NCBI GenBank assembly: GCA_963717985.1
Contig: CAVQYC010000004.1
Span: forward strand, 372,001 to 436,000
Reading direction: 5' to 3'
DNA length: 64,000 bases
Source: BOG-1155 sp963717985
GTDB lineage: Bacteria > Desulfobacterota > Syntrophorhabdia > Syntrophorhabdales > WCHB1-27
A program made the position numbers and the translations under genes. Position 1 is the first letter of the stretch, and every line of letters starts with the position of its first letter. Positions 49,114 through 57,989 of this stretch are shown in pieces. The notes under the pieces were generated by a model. That model saw only the letters and a program-made list of their open reading frames with translations. It ran no database searches and was not told the origin of the DNA.

Positions 49114-50553
49114 TCAGAAAGGCAGTGCCCGTTTAGCCTTCAGAAATGTCACCCACTTGAGCTCGGTCAGTTTGTCCACCGAGTACCGGCCGCCCTCTCG
49201 TCCCTGGCCGCTTTCTTTACAGCCGCCGAAGGGGCAACAGGCGTCGGCGTCTATCGAACCGTCGTTCACATGCACCATACCGGCTTCCAGGCCTTCGGCA
49301 AGGAAAATGGCCTTTTCCAAATCCCTGGTGATGACGCCCGCGGAGAGCCCGTAGGTAGTATCGTTGGCCACATCGAGGGCCTCCTTTTCGTCATTCACGG
49401 GGATGATCGAAGCAACGGGACCGAAGGTTTCTTCGTAATAGATGCGCATATCGGGTCTGATATCGGTCAGGACCGTAGGTTTGTAGAGCCGGCCCTCGTA
49501 GGTCCCTCCGGTGAGCAGTTTCGCCCCCTTGGCAACCGCGTCTTTCACATGGGCGTCAATGCTTTGAACCTGCGTGTCGCTGATGATAGGTCCTATGAAC
49601 GTGGTCGGAAAACTGGGGTCGCCCACCGGCAGATTGGCGGCCAGGCCCACGAGTCTTTTCGTAAACTCCTCAACGATGGGTCTTTCGACAATAATCCTGT
49701 CAACGGACATGCATATTTCGCCCTGGTGCAGGAACGCGCTGAACGCGGCAGACTTTACGGCGTAGTCGATGTCTGCGTCGGCGAGGATGATGAGGGGGTT
49801 TTTACCCCCCAGCTCAAGGGTATACTCCTTGAGCCTGGCTGCGGCCCGCTGCGCCACATGGCGGCCGGTGACCGTCTCACCGGTTATCGCGACAAACGAG
49901 CATCTGTCATCGTCGATGAGCGCATCGCCGAGCACGCTACCCGGTCCCGTGATGACATTGAGGACTCCCGGGGGAAGGCCCGCCCTCTCGAAAAGCTCCC
50001 CGATCTTGAGGCCTATGACGGGTGTTTCGCTGGCCGGCTTGAGGACCACCGTATTGCCCGTCGCCAGACCGTATGCCACCTTGTACATTGAGAGGATGAG
50101 AGGAAAGTTCCAGGGCGAGATGGCAACTATCGTCCCTCTCGGCTTCCGCATTGTCATGGAAAGCTTGCCGGGGTCGTTATGAAACGTTTCACCCAGGACA
50201 TACCTGCTATCCGCGGCAGCGCACCCAAGCAAGTCGACGGTTTGAGAAATCTCGAACATGACCTTTCCGAATATGCCCCCTCCTTCCTGGGTCAGGACGT
50301 CTGCAAACTCCTGTCTGCTTGCCTCTAGGACCTGGGCAGCCTTAAGAAGTATCTGCGACCGCGCAGGCGCCGGCGTGGCCGCCCATTGCTTTCGGGCCGC
50401 GTAAGCGGCAGTCATCACCCGATCAACGTCGCGGGTGTCCCCTTTTGCCACGCGTCCGTAGAGTTCCCCGGTGTAAGGATTCATGTCGTCAAAAGTTTCG
50501 CCGGACAGCGCGTCCACCCATTGGCCTCCGATGAACATCTGATATGTTTTCAA
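49114..50553 (-). CDS. NAD(P)-dependent aldehyde dehydrogenase
   Basis: The family motifs are all present: ISPWNFPLI, LELGGKNPLI (catalytic Glu), HQGEICMSVDRII (catalytic Cys, about residue 285) and EETFGPVASIIPV. It resembles the benzaldehyde/vanillin/salicylaldehyde dehydrogenase branch. TTG 50553, with GGAG 5-6 nt upstream, is the better supported start; an ATG at 50577 is in frame. With the downstream-facing alcohol dehydrogenase it would oxidise an alcohol to an acid. Confidence 0.9.
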   Translation of the reverse strand: MKTYQMFIGGQWVDALSGETFDDMNPYTGELYGRVAKGDTRDVDRVMTAAYAARKQWAATPAPARSQILLKAAQVLEASRQEFADVLTQEGGGIFGKVMFEISQTVDLLGCAAADSRYVLGETFHNDPGKLSMTMRKPRGTIVAISPWNFPLILSMYKVAYGLATGNTVVLKPASETPVIGLKIGELFERAGLPPGVLNVITGPGSVLGDALIDDDRCSFVAITGETVTGRHVAQRAAARLKEYTLELGGKNPLIILADADIDYAVKSAAFSAFLHQGEICMSVDRIIVERPIVEEFTKRLVGLAANLPVGDPSFPTTFIGPIISDTQVQSIDAHVKDAVAKGAKLLTGGTYEGRLYKPTVLTDIRPDMRIYYEETFGPVASIIPVNDEKEALDVANDTTYGLSAGVITRDLEKAIFLAEGLEAGMVHVNDGSIDADACCPFGGCKESGQGREGGRYSVDKLTELKWVTFLKAKRALPF

Positions 50554-50663
50554 CCCATCTCCTTTTCTTGTGGGCAATTGCCCTTCACCGCATGATCGGC
50601 GGCGCCGACCCCGAATTTATCGAGGGTCTCCGTCCGACCGTCCCATAAGGCCGTTCCGTTCCC

Positions 50664-51764
50664 CTAGGTACGTATAACGGCTTTAATCGTTTTTCCCTTT
50701 TCCGAGTCTTCGGCAGCTTGATTGATCTGGTCGAAAGGATAGAACGTAATCATCCGGTCGAAGGGGAAGCGCCCCTGGACATAGAGATCGATCAACTGAG
50801 GGATAAAGATCTCCGGAACGGAATCCCCCTCCACGATGCCGAGAACGGTACGGCCGTTGAGGAGCGTTATCATGTCGAGGCTCACCTCGGCCCCCGCCGG
50901 CGCCGCGCCGATCAGTCCGGCCACTCCCCCCCACGCGAGGGAATCGACCGCCTGACGGAGCACCTTCGGGATACCCGCGCACTCCAGGGCATACTCCACC
51001 CCGCCCCCCGTCACTCGCTGAATCTCCTCTACCGGGTCCGTCTGGGAGGAATTCACGGTGTGGGTCGCCCCGAAGCCTCGCGCGGTCGTGAGCCGACCCT
51101 CCTTGATATCCACCGCGATGATCGTGGTGCAGCCGCACAGCACGGCGGCCATAATGGCGCTCAACCCTACCGAACCGGCGCCGAAGATGGCGATTGAACT
51201 GCCCGGTCGGGCTTTCAGGGAGTTGATTACCCCTCCCGCTCCCGTCTGGATGCCGCAGCCGAGAGGGCCCAGCATCTCGAGAGGGACGTCCTTTCTCACC
51301 TTCACCACGTTTCGTTCGGTGGCCAGGGCGTAGGAAGCGAAACTGGACTGACCGAAAAGAGAGCCGTGGATCGTCTCCCCGCCCTTCCGCATAGTCACTG
51401 AGCCGTCTGCCCGGGCCCCTCCGAATTGAAGGGGAAACCACGTGGCGCAATGGCTCGGGATACCCTTGCTGCATGCGGGGCACGTGCCGCAGGAGAGGTA
51501 GCTCATGACGACATGGTCCCCAGGTGCGACCTTCTTCACGCGCGATCCCACCTTCTCCACCACCCCCGACCCTTCGTGGCCGAAGACTGCGGGCAGGGGC
51601 GTAGGCAAGTACTGATCCCGGCAGACGAGATCGGTGTGGCAGACGCCGCACCCGACGACCCGGACCACCACCTCATCGTCTCTGGGCTCATCGAGTTCTA
51701 TCTCTTCCATCACAAACGGGCCTGACTTTTCGCGTACAACCGCAGCTTTGATTTTCATGGTCAT
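50664..51764 (-). CDS. Zinc-dependent alcohol dehydrogenase (aryl-alcohol type)
   Basis: A 366-residue MDR enzyme: catalytic zinc ligands in GCGVCHTD and FGHEGSGVVEKVG, the structural zinc four-cysteine loop CGTCPACSKGIPSHC, and AIFGAGSVGLSAIMAA (NAD site). The sequence resembles benzyl-alcohol dehydrogenase (XylB/AreB) more than ethanol dehydrogenases. AGGAG is upstream of ATG 51764. It is the first gene of the aldehyde dehydrogenase/MoaF/liv run. Confidence 0.9.
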   Translation of the reverse strand: MTMKIKAAVVREKSGPFVMEEIELDEPRDDEVVVRVVGCGVCHTDLVCRDQYLPTPLPAVFGHEGSGVVEKVGSRVKKVAPGDHVVMSYLSCGTCPACSKGIPSHCATWFPLQFGGARADGSVTMRKGGETIHGSLFGQSSFASYALATERNVVKVRKDVPLEMLGPLGCGIQTGAGGVINSLKARPGSSIAIFGAGSVGLSAIMAAVLCGCTTIIAVDIKEGRLTTARGFGATHTVNSSQTDPVEEIQRVTGGGVEYALECAGIPKVLRQAVDSLAWGGVAGLIGAAPAGAEVSLDMITLLNGRTVLGIVEGDSVPEIFIPQLIDLYVQGRFPFDRMITFYPFDQINQAAEDSEKGKTIKAVIRT

Positions 51765-51958
51765 GCTCCTCTCCTTTCCTTCGTGCTAAAGACGGGGACT
51801 TCTCTCTACGAACGGCTGTCTTGTCGATGAGTAATGGTAGTATGGCCGGCGAGTCGGGTCTATCCGTGGTGCCACGGAAATCTTGCGAGAGCGGTACGGA
51901 ACCGGCACCAGGGGGCTTGGATCTATGGGATTTGGGGATTGGGAGGCGATTTTCCGCT

Positions 51959-52609
51959 CTACTTCAGGCAGAAACCCCTTTTCAGGGCGTAGGCGATGAG
52001 ATCGCCTCGCGAAGTGAGTGAGAGCTTCCGCATCATTGTCGCCCTGTGGGACTCCACCGTCCGCTCGCTTATAAAAAGCTTGTCCGCGATTTCCGCGTTG
52101 GTGTTACCCGCGGCAACAAGCTGGAGGACCTCTCTTTCCCGCGTAGTCAGGGTGTTGTACAAATCGAGAGAGACCCCTTTTGTCTTTTCCTTGTAGGCTG
52201 CTATTGCCAGTTCGGAAAGGGGAGAGCTGAGATAATGGCGGCCGGCGGCCACGTCGCGAATAGCTTTTACCAGGTCGGATATATTCGATTCTTTCAGGAC
52301 ATAGCCGCATGCCCCGTTTTGCAGCGCCTCAATCACATAGGCTTCATCCTGATACATGGAGAGGACAATCACCCTCGTATGGGGAGACAATCGTCCTACC
52401 TGGCGGGTCACCTCCAGCCCGTTGATTCCCGGCATTATCAGATCGACAACGAGTATGTCGGGCTTCATGCGGGCGGTAACCTTCACCGCCTCGAGTCCGT
52501 CGCCCGCTTCGGCGATTACTGAAAACTCCTCTTGATTCTCGAGCAACGCCTTGAACCCCTGTCTCACCACATGATGATCGTCGGCGAGAACGATAGTGGT
52601 AGTTTTCAT
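51959..52609 (-). CDS. NarL/LuxR-type response regulator
   Basis: The receiver domain has the acidic pocket (VLADDHH), the phosphoacceptor Asp (ILVVDLIMPG, about residue 55) and the conserved Lys (GYVLKESN). The C-terminal LuxR HTH (TTREREVLQLVAAGNTNAEI, then RTVESHRATMMRKL) binds DNA. The start overlaps the histidine-kinase stop by 4 nt. The pair probably controls the neighbouring catabolic genes. Confidence 0.93.
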   Translation of the reverse strand: MKTTTIVLADDHHVVRQGFKALLENQEEFSVIAEAGDGLEAVKVTARMKPDILVVDLIMPGINGLEVTRQVGRLSPHTRVIVLSMYQDEAYVIEALQNGACGYVLKESNISDLVKAIRDVAAGRHYLSSPLSELAIAAYKEKTKGVSLDLYNTLTTREREVLQLVAAGNTNAEIADKLFISERTVESHRATMMRKLSLTSRGDLIAYALKRGFCLK

Positions 52610-55600
52610 GAATGTCCGCCCTCCATCTCTGTCGGCAGCTCCGCGGTAAGACGGGTACCGGCTCCCGGGTTCGCATCAACGGAGAATTGGCCGCCCAAAA
52701 GCATGACCCTTTCGCGCATGACGTTCAGACCGTTCGTTTCCCCGGCCTTAGAAGCGGACGGTAAGTCAAAGCCGACGCCGTGGTCCTCGACTTGTATGCC
52801 CAGGGTCTTCTCGTGAGACCACAGGCGTACGGTAGCCCAGCTCGCCCCGGCATGGCGAGCGACATTGGTCAAAGCCTCCTGCACAATCCTGTAGACCGCT
52901 GTCTCCACCTCGCGGGAAAACCGCTTCTCATCAGGTTGTGTATGCTCGAATCCGACCTGTACACCCGTGTGAGTCGAAAAACGCTCAAACAACGAGCGGA
53001 GAGCGGGAAACAGGCCCAGGTCATCGAGCATCGACGGACGAAGCTTGCGGGAAAGCTCCCGGACGAGCCCTGTGAGGGCGTTTGCGAGCGACTTCGCCTC
53101 CACCAGGCTTGCTATCGGCTCGACCGTCGATTCCAGCGCCATTTCTATAGCAAGCCTGAGCCCCGTGAGCAACTGTCCGATCTCGTCGTGAAGCTCTCGG
53201 GCAATATGCCGGAGCTCATCCTCCTGCACGCGCACCAGTCGAAGGGAAAGGGCTTTCATTTCTGCGTGTGATCGTCGTACTTCTTGAAAAAGACGCGCAT
53301 TCTGCGTTGCTATTCCGACCTGCTGCCCGAGCGTTTTATAGAAGGCGATCTGGTCGTCGTTGAAGGTGTCCCGCTTCCTGTCCACGAGGAAAATCATGCC
53401 CTCCATCTCGCCTTTTGCGCGTAAGGAGATGCAAAGGTAGCTACGGAATCCGGACATTTTGAGCCTTGCGCAGGCTTTTGTCTCGGAGCCGCCCGGCTTG
53501 TGCCTGACCAGGGCAATATCGTTTTCGTGAAGCACCTGCCCGTCCTTACGGCACTGAAGCGCGAGAGCGCCGAAGTCTTCCTGCAATGACGCGGGTACCC
53601 CCCACGACATTTCGGTTTCTATCCTGCCGTCTCCTTCGCGGGGAAAGAAGATGCCGCCGGCGCTGATTTTCAGTTTCTCAACGAGGACCTTCCGCAAGGG
53701 CTCCAGAATTTCGGACAATTCGAGGGAACGCGTCATAGAGGCCATGATATCGTTCAGCACCCCGAGGACGAGGTTACGTTCCCGGATTCTCTGCTCGGCC
53801 TCTTTGTTCTTTGTAATGTCCCAACAGGCCATCAGGATCTCGTCCACCTGGAGTTGCACGGGGATAAACTTCATGTACCTGTGAGACCCGTCTTTACCGT
53901 TCAGCCTCCTTATATATGACCTGTCAACACCGGGCTTGATGGCCTTCAGAATATCGAGCCATCTCGATCCTGCTCTCCGACATACCACAGGTTCAGGGTA
54001 TACCCGCGTCAGCCACGCGGCCATGTCCGGGACCTGTCGTATGTCACAGCCGAAGAGCTCCTTGAATTTGGGATTCATGTACTTGAACTTGAACGCGCTG
54101 CTTCCATCCAGTACCGCCATGCCTACGGGAGAACTCTCCGACAGGGTTTGAAACTTCTCCTTTTCTGCCTGCAAACCTTCTTCGGCTCGCTTTCGGGCAG
54201 AAATGTCACGGATGGTTGCGAGGATGCAATCCCTCCCGGGCAAAGGCAGCTTTGTCATAAAAGCTTCCACGTCAAATTGATAGCCGTCCTTCGGCCGCCT
54301 CCCCCTGCACTCGATAAACCTGTCTTCACCCGCCACGACTTTTCTCCAGATAGCGGGCAAGTCAGGACGGCCCTCCTGGACCGTATAGTCTTGCATAATT
54401 GAAAGACCGATAGCCTCTTCACGGGTGAACTGGTACATATCACACATTTTGTCGTTGACGTCCAGCACCCTTCCCTCAACGTCATGAACGAAGACGGCGT
54501 CGTGAATATTGTTGAAGACGGTGTTCAGATAGTCCTTGGTGGCAGTCAGCTCGCGCTCGGCCTGCTTACGGTCGGTGATGTTTCGAACAGTCGCAAGAAT
54601 GCAGACATCCCCGGGCAAAGGCAGCCTGGTCAAGGACACGTCCACGTCGAACTCATAGCCATCCTTAGGCCGTCTGCCCCTGCATTCGAAAAACCCGTCT
54701 TCTCCCGCCGCCACTCTCTTCCAGATAGCGGGAAAATCAGGACGACCCTCCGGCGTAGTATAGTCGGGAATAATCGAAAGCCCGATAGCCTCTTCACGGG
54801 TGAATTGATACATATCCAGCATCTTGTCGTTCACGTCTATTACCTTGCCGTTGACATCATGGACGAAGACGGCGTCGTGAATATTATTGAAAACGGTCGC
54901 CAGATACTCTTTTGTCGCGTGAAGCTCCTTTTCCACTCTCTTTCTCTTGGTAATATCGTGAACGCTGCCGAGGATGAAATCCCCCTCGGGCAAAGACAAT
55001 TTCGTCAAAAACGCGTCCACCATGAACTCGTAACCGTCCTTCGGCCGCCTCCCCGTGCATTCAAAATACTGGTCTTCACCGGCCATCACCTTTTGCCAGT
55101 AGGCACGGTGGTCTACCGGGTCGCCGGGGACCGTGTAATCCGGAATGATCGAAAGACCGATAGCCTCTTCACGGGTGAATTGATACATCTCCAGCATCTT
55201 GTCGTTCACGTCTATTACCTTGCCGTTGACATCATGGACAAAGACGGCATCATGTATGTTGTTAAAGACGGTGTTCAGATAGTCCTTGGTGGCGGTCAGC
55301 TCCCGCTCGATCCTCTTGCGGTCGGTAATGTCGCGGGTGGTGGCGATGACAAAATTCCCGCTCCCCGTAGCAGCGATCCTCACGCTCACCTCGACCCAAA
55401 AGATTCCGCCCCCTTTATGCTTTGCCGGCCATTCAAAGAGCTGTGGCCCTTCCTTTGCGGCCTTCACGATACGGCAATTTGCATCTTCCGCCGTGTATGG
55501 CGGGAAACCACCGCTTGTGTCACCCCACTTTATTCGAACTGCCTCCTCCGCAGAGTATCCGTACATTTCGCACATCTTTTGATTAACCTGACGAATGGCA

Positions 55601-55746
55601 GCGGTTTCGGTTTCAAGGACAAAAACCGCATCGCCCAGGGCGTCGAAAACCGCACAATAGTCGGCTTCCGACTTCAACGGCCTCTCGTGGGCCGCCATAT
55701 TCCTGATTTCCTGGTTTGTCGCGTCGGTGTGCTTTTTACACAACAT
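52606..55746 (-). CDS. Cytoplasmic multi-PAS/GAF histidine kinase
   Basis: The 1046-residue protein has no membrane helix. Its domains are PAS1 (about 30-145), PAS2 (152-270), PAS3 (274-395), PAS4 (402-520), PAS5 (530-650), GAF (660-820), a HisKA_3 dimerisation domain with the phospho-His in ARELHDEIGQLL (His about 853) and a HATPase (945-1042, NVARHAGAS, EDHGVGFDL). PAS2-4 are near copies of each other. It phosphorylates the response regulator encoded next. The input signal is unknown; PAS and GAF together suggest small-molecule or redox sensing inside the cell. ATG 55746 has AAGGAG. Confidence 0.93.
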   Translation of the reverse strand: MLCKKHTDATNQEIRNMAAHERPLKSEADYCAVFDALGDAVFVLETETAAIRQVNQKMCEMYGYSAEEAVRIKWGDTSGGFPPYTAEDANCRIVKAAKEGPQLFEWPAKHKGGGIFWVEVSVRIAATGSGNFVIATTRDITDRKRIERELTATKDYLNTVFNNIHDAVFVHDVNGKVIDVNDKMLEMYQFTREEAIGLSIIPDYTVPGDPVDHRAYWQKVMAGEDQYFECTGRRPKDGYEFMVDAFLTKLSLPEGDFILGSVHDITKRKRVEKELHATKEYLATVFNNIHDAVFVHDVNGKVIDVNDKMLDMYQFTREEAIGLSIIPDYTTPEGRPDFPAIWKRVAAGEDGFFECRGRRPKDGYEFDVDVSLTRLPLPGDVCILATVRNITDRKQAERELTATKDYLNTVFNNIHDAVFVHDVEGRVLDVNDKMCDMYQFTREEAIGLSIMQDYTVQEGRPDLPAIWRKVVAGEDRFIECRGRRPKDGYQFDVEAFMTKLPLPGRDCILATIRDISARKRAEEGLQAEKEKFQTLSESSPVGMAVLDGSSAFKFKYMNPKFKELFGCDIRQVPDMAAWLTRVYPEPVVCRRAGSRWLDILKAIKPGVDRSYIRRLNGKDGSHRYMKFIPVQLQVDEILMACWDITKNKEAEQRIRERNLVLGVLNDIMASMTRSLELSEILEPLRKVLVEKLKISAGGIFFPREGDGRIETEMSWGVPASLQEDFGALALQCRKDGQVLHENDIALVRHKPGGSETKACARLKMSGFRSYLCISLRAKGEMEGMIFLVDRKRDTFNDDQIAFYKTLGQQVGIATQNARLFQEVRRSHAEMKALSLRLVRVQEDELRHIARELHDEIGQLLTGLRLAIEMALESTVEPIASLVEAKSLANALTGLVRELSRKLRPSMLDDLGLFPALRSLFERFSTHTGVQVGFEHTQPDEKRFSREVETAVYRIVQEALTNVARHAGASWATVRLWSHEKTLGIQVEDHGVGFDLPSASKAGETNGLNVMRERVMLLGGQFSVDANPGAGTRLTAELPTEMEGGHS
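54187..55293 (-). repeat. Three tandem PAS-encoding repeats
   Basis: PAS2, PAS3 and PAS4 share blocks such as VFNNIHDAVFVHDVNGKVID and MYQFTREEAIGLSI, and their DNA copies are almost identical over many stretches, with a period of about 370 bp. This points to recent internal duplication of one sensory domain, with possible copy-number change by recombination. Confidence 0.88.
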
Positions 55747-55864
55747 CGGATGCTCCTTCTGCTCCTGAGCTTCAACACCCTATGCTCAATGAACACCCAT
55801 CAGGTAATATCTCCGGGAAGGTTTCTTCCGATGTGCCGGAGCGGGATAACCTACGGCCCTTCCT

Positions 55865-55911
55865 GACGGGAGACCCGGCGGTGATTGATGCGTTTTGCCG
55901 GATCTCCCGTC
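55865..55911 (-). terminator. Hairpin after the UroD-type methyltransferase gene
   Basis: GACGGGAGA (55865-55873) is the exact inverse of TCTCCCGTC (55903-55911), with an additional CCGGC/GCCGG inner stem. It lies 10 bp beyond the stop of the minus-strand gene at 55921 and separates it from the kinase gene. There is no long T-run. Confidence 0.55.
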
Positions 55912-55920
55912 TTCTACTGC

Positions 55921-57243
55921 TTATCTATACACGCCATACTCTTTGGTGGCATCGATCATGGCGTGGAGGGTATCGGCCTTGCCTTCATCCATGGCGGTCC
56001 CCGTGCACATGAAATACCCGCCGCCCTTCCCTGCTATGCCGATGACTTCCTTGCAATACGCCTTAACCTCCTCCGGAGTCCCGGCGAGCAGCAGCCCCGA
56101 CGGCACATTGCCGCCGATGCAGATCTTGTCCCCGATTGCCTCCTTCGCCTTGCCCATGTCCGTCCGGTCGAATATCCACATGCAGGACGATCGGGGTAGC
56201 TCCTTCAGGGATTCAAGCCGCGTATTGTAGGATCCCTCGCAGAAGCAGAAGGGCACGCAGCCCTCGGCTGCCAGTCCGAGGATGACTGCCTTGAGGGAGG
56301 GCCAGTAGAACTTCTTGAACTGCGCGTCGGACATGAAGCCGTCCGCGCCTTTGTGGAGCGGGATAAAGACGACGGGACAACCGGCAAAGGTTGCGCCTCT
56401 CACACCCTGGCTGATGGCAAGGGGCGTGAGTCTTTCCACGGCTTTCATCACCATATCCGGCTGGCGGTACATGTCAAGCATCGTGGCCCGCGTCCCTCGG
56501 AGCGTATCCGAGAGGATGTCGAAGGGTGCTTTTGTGGCGCCGCCGAAAGCGCCGGGAAAACCCAAACCCCTGGCCTGCATCTCATAGCCCATCACTTTCT
56601 GTATCCATGCCATCGCTTCATTCCCCGCGTCCAACAGCGCCTTTAAGGCGCTCTGGACGGGGGGGATGCCGAAGGGGATCATCTGGGCGGAGACGAGGAC
56701 CACTTCCCACATGTCGGTAAAGGGGGCGATCATCTTCAAGGGATCGAGCGCTCCATACCCGCGGGGCATGAGGGTTCTTATCCAGAAATCCGTGGGGTCG
56801 TTGATAAGGGCGGTGTACTCATCCGCCAGCATATATTCACCTTCCACGTACTGGTAGACGGACTTCTGAGAGATCCCGTGGCCGGGCAGCCTGTACTGCT
56901 TGTAGTCGAGAATGTCGAACACTTTGCCGCAGCCGATGAGGGCGGGCGTGACGTAATAGTCGGGCTTGTAATCCTTGAGATAGCTCAGTTGAGCGGAGAG
57001 CATTTTGTCGGTGTCGTACATCGCCTCATAGGGCGTCACGCCGTAGAGCTGCGGCGCCATGAACGTTCCGAAGGGGAATACGGGCACCCTGTCGGGTTTT
57101 TTCTCCATGAGCACAACATCCCTGAACCTGGCGACTGCCGCAGTGTAGGCGGCCTTTGCCTCAGGGCTCACAAACTGCACACCCTCGGCAGCCCTCCACG
57201 TATCGAACCTTGCCTCTCTCTTTTCCGCCGGCGTCTTCTCCAT
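55921..57243 (-). CDS. UroD/MtaA-CmuA-type corrinoid methyltransferase
   Basis: The 440-residue protein belongs to the uroporphyrinogen decarboxylase superfamily branch that moves methyl groups to or from corrinoid proteins or CoM-like acceptors. PVFPFGTFMAPQLYGVTPYE near the N-terminus and ICIGGNVPSGLLLAGTPEEV near the C-terminus fit this branch. The zinc site expected around His-x-Cys reads FCFCEGSYN here, so Cys replaces His. It is 4 bp after the corrinoid protein gene, and AGGAGG precedes ATG 57243. A methylated aromatic or amine substrate is likely but not shown. Confidence 0.85.
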   Translation of the reverse strand: MEKTPAEKREARFDTWRAAEGVQFVSPEAKAAYTAAVARFRDVVLMEKKPDRVPVFPFGTFMAPQLYGVTPYEAMYDTDKMLSAQLSYLKDYKPDYYVTPALIGCGKVFDILDYKQYRLPGHGISQKSVYQYVEGEYMLADEYTALINDPTDFWIRTLMPRGYGALDPLKMIAPFTDMWEVVLVSAQMIPFGIPPVQSALKALLDAGNEAMAWIQKVMGYEMQARGLGFPGAFGGATKAPFDILSDTLRGTRATMLDMYRQPDMVMKAVERLTPLAISQGVRGATFAGCPVVFIPLHKGADGFMSDAQFKKFYWPSLKAVILGLAAEGCVPFCFCEGSYNTRLESLKELPRSSCMWIFDRTDMGKAKEAIGDKICIGGNVPSGLLLAGTPEEVKAYCKEVIGIAGKGGGYFMCTGTAMDEGKADTLHAMIDATKEYGVYR

Positions 57244-57247
57244 GGCA

Positions 57248-57877
57248 TTATCCTCCTATCCAGCCTTTGGCTAGCCGAACCGCTTCCATTGCATCCTTCC
57301 CGTAGGCGTCTGCTCCGGTAAATGTCTTCACCTGGTCATCGATCTGGCCGCCTCCGATCATGATTTTCACCTTGTCGCGCAACCCGGCAGCCTTAATGGC
57401 TTCCACGGTCGCCTTCATGTTCTCGAAGGCCAGGGTCAGAAAGCCGCTCAGGCCGACCACCGTGCTTCCGGACTCCTTGATTGCATCGACGAACTTCTGC
57501 ACCGGTACGTCGATGCCGAGGTCCAAGACCTCGAAGCCGTTGACGTCAAGCATGAAGACGACGAGGTCCTTCCCTATGTCGTGGATATCTCCGGCCACCG
57601 TCCCCACAACGACCTTCCCGAGCTTGGCTGCGCCCTGGGTTTTCCTGAGATGAGGCTCAAGCTTCTGGATAATCTGTTTCAGGATCTCGCCGGAAAAAAT
57701 CAGGTCCGGGATGAAGTACTCACAGCTCGCGAATCTCTGTCCCACGAGGCTCATTGCCTCCTTTGTCTCTCCCAGGAGCGCCGCGGCATCCATTCCCTTG
57801 TCCAGGGCCTGATCGACGAACTGTAATGCCTTCTCTTCCTCCAAATCCGCCAACAACTTAGCCAGTTCTCCTGCCAT
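57248..57877 (-). CDS. Corrinoid (B12-binding) methyltransferase protein
   Basis: The 209-residue protein has the helical cap of methionine-synthase-type corrinoid proteins (about residues 1-85) and a B12 domain with the lower-ligand motif DIHDIGK (Asp-x-His-x-x-Gly), GLSGFLTLAF and GGGQIDD. ATG 57877, preceded by a GGGGGG ribosome site, is preferred to 57895. It should carry a methyl group between a substrate methyltransferase and the UroD-type protein encoded next. No methyltransferase I-type MtvB/MtaB gene or activator (RamA-like) is in the window. Confidence 0.92.
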   Translation of the reverse strand: MAGELAKLLADLEEEKALQFVDQALDKGMDAAALLGETKEAMSLVGQRFASCEYFIPDLIFSGEILKQIIQKLEPHLRKTQGAAKLGKVVVGTVAGDIHDIGKDLVVFMLDVNGFEVLDLGIDVPVQKFVDAIKESGSTVVGLSGFLTLAFENMKATVEAIKAAGLRDKVKIMIGGGQIDDQVKTFTGADAYGKDAMEAVRLAKGWIGG

Positions 57878-57971
57878 TGTGTTACCCCCCTTCATGCATT
57901 TGGATGTATGGCATCTACCCTTATAATTTCATGATATTCCAGGGTGCCCCCACTGTCAAGGCGACGCCGAT

Positions 57972-57989
57972 ATAATCTCAAATAATTCT
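57972..57989. repeat. Left target-site duplication of the insertion sequence
   Basis: ATAATCTCAAATAATTCT occurs here and exactly again at 59345-59362, on the two sides of the insertion sequence. An 18-bp direct repeat is unusually long for a target duplication but known groups of ISNCY/IS1202-like elements make long ones. Confidence 0.85.
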
